Source: Candidatus Rhodoferax mariagerensis
Lineage (GTDB): Bacteria > Pseudomonadota > Gammaproteobacteria > Burkholderiales > Burkholderiaceae_C
DNA length: 64,000 nt
Assembly (NCBI GenBank): GCA_016719055.1
Contig: JADKAW010000004.1
Span: forward strand, 217,581-281,580
Direction: 5' to 3'
The position numbers and the translations under genes were made by a program. Below the pieces are notes generated by a model. The model was not told the origin of the DNA. It made no database searches and was given only the letters and a program-made list of their open reading frames with translations. Shown in pieces: positions 64,000 through 64,000 of this stretch. Within the stretch, counting starts at the first letter, position 1, and every line of letters starts with the position of its first letter.

Positions 64000-64000
64000 G

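Overview
The window is ordinary chromosome of a betaproteobacterium, most probably Burkholderiales/Comamonadaceae close to Rhodoferax or Polaromonas. The main reasons are the aroA-cmk fusion, the order gyrA-(serC)-pheA-tyrA-aroA/cmk-rpsA-ihfB-lapA-lapB-hldA-hldD, the MaoC-phosphotransacetylase fusion next to ackA, the transglutaminase/DUF58/MoxR trio, and short intergenic repeats typical of that family. There are no rRNA or tRNA genes, CRISPR arrays, complete insertion sequences or prophage genes.

Layout. 1-9 kb: end of an HDOD protein, a DUF4010 membrane protein, a lytic transglycosylase, the tgpA-DUF58-moxR operon, a histone-deacetylase-like amidohydrolase and an MscS channel. 9-13 kb: etfB, etfA and a large DmdC-like acyl-CoA dehydrogenase. 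13-20 kb: a beta-CASP nuclease, the heat-shock genes grpE, dnaK and dnaJ with sigma-32-like promoters, an FKBP isomerase, an HxlR regulator and a ComFB protein. 20-28 kb: a TRAP transporter divergent from a MarR-like regulator and a fused 5-oxoprolinase. 28-32 kb: a hybrid CHASE histidine kinase with a separate receiver protein, then fluC and a ComEA-like protein.

32-46 kb is a long minus-strand block for envelope, translation and aromatic amino acid synthesis: hldD, hldA, lapB, lapA, ihfB, rpsA, aroA/cmk, tyrA, pheA, a relic of serC, and gyrA. 46-55 kb (plus strand): an OmpA-type protein, an unknown protein, MaoC-Pta, ackA, an RsuA-type pseudouridine synthase, a YncE-like propeller, a NodB-fold deacetylase, a sterol-desaturase-family protein, an EI24 protein and a CinA-like protein. 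55-60 kb is the nitrogen module glnA-orf-ntrB-ntrC with a sigma-54 promoter. 60-64 kb (minus): xth, folA, a frameshifted MFS transporter, thyA and the end of argG.

The most unusual content is not a new operon but repeat DNA and gene decay. About ten copies of a roughly 50-60 bp imperfect inverted repeat with a conserved GGGCTAGAGG core are scattered through the window. Several lie in frame inside genes (5-oxoprolinase, aroA/cmk, rsuA), form the signal peptide of the deacetylase, or supply the ends of fluC and xth. A different, REP/BIME-like inverted pair is also inserted in frame in the 5-oxoprolinase gene. Between pheA and gyrA, where serC normally sits, only a 98-codon internally deleted remnant of serC survives.
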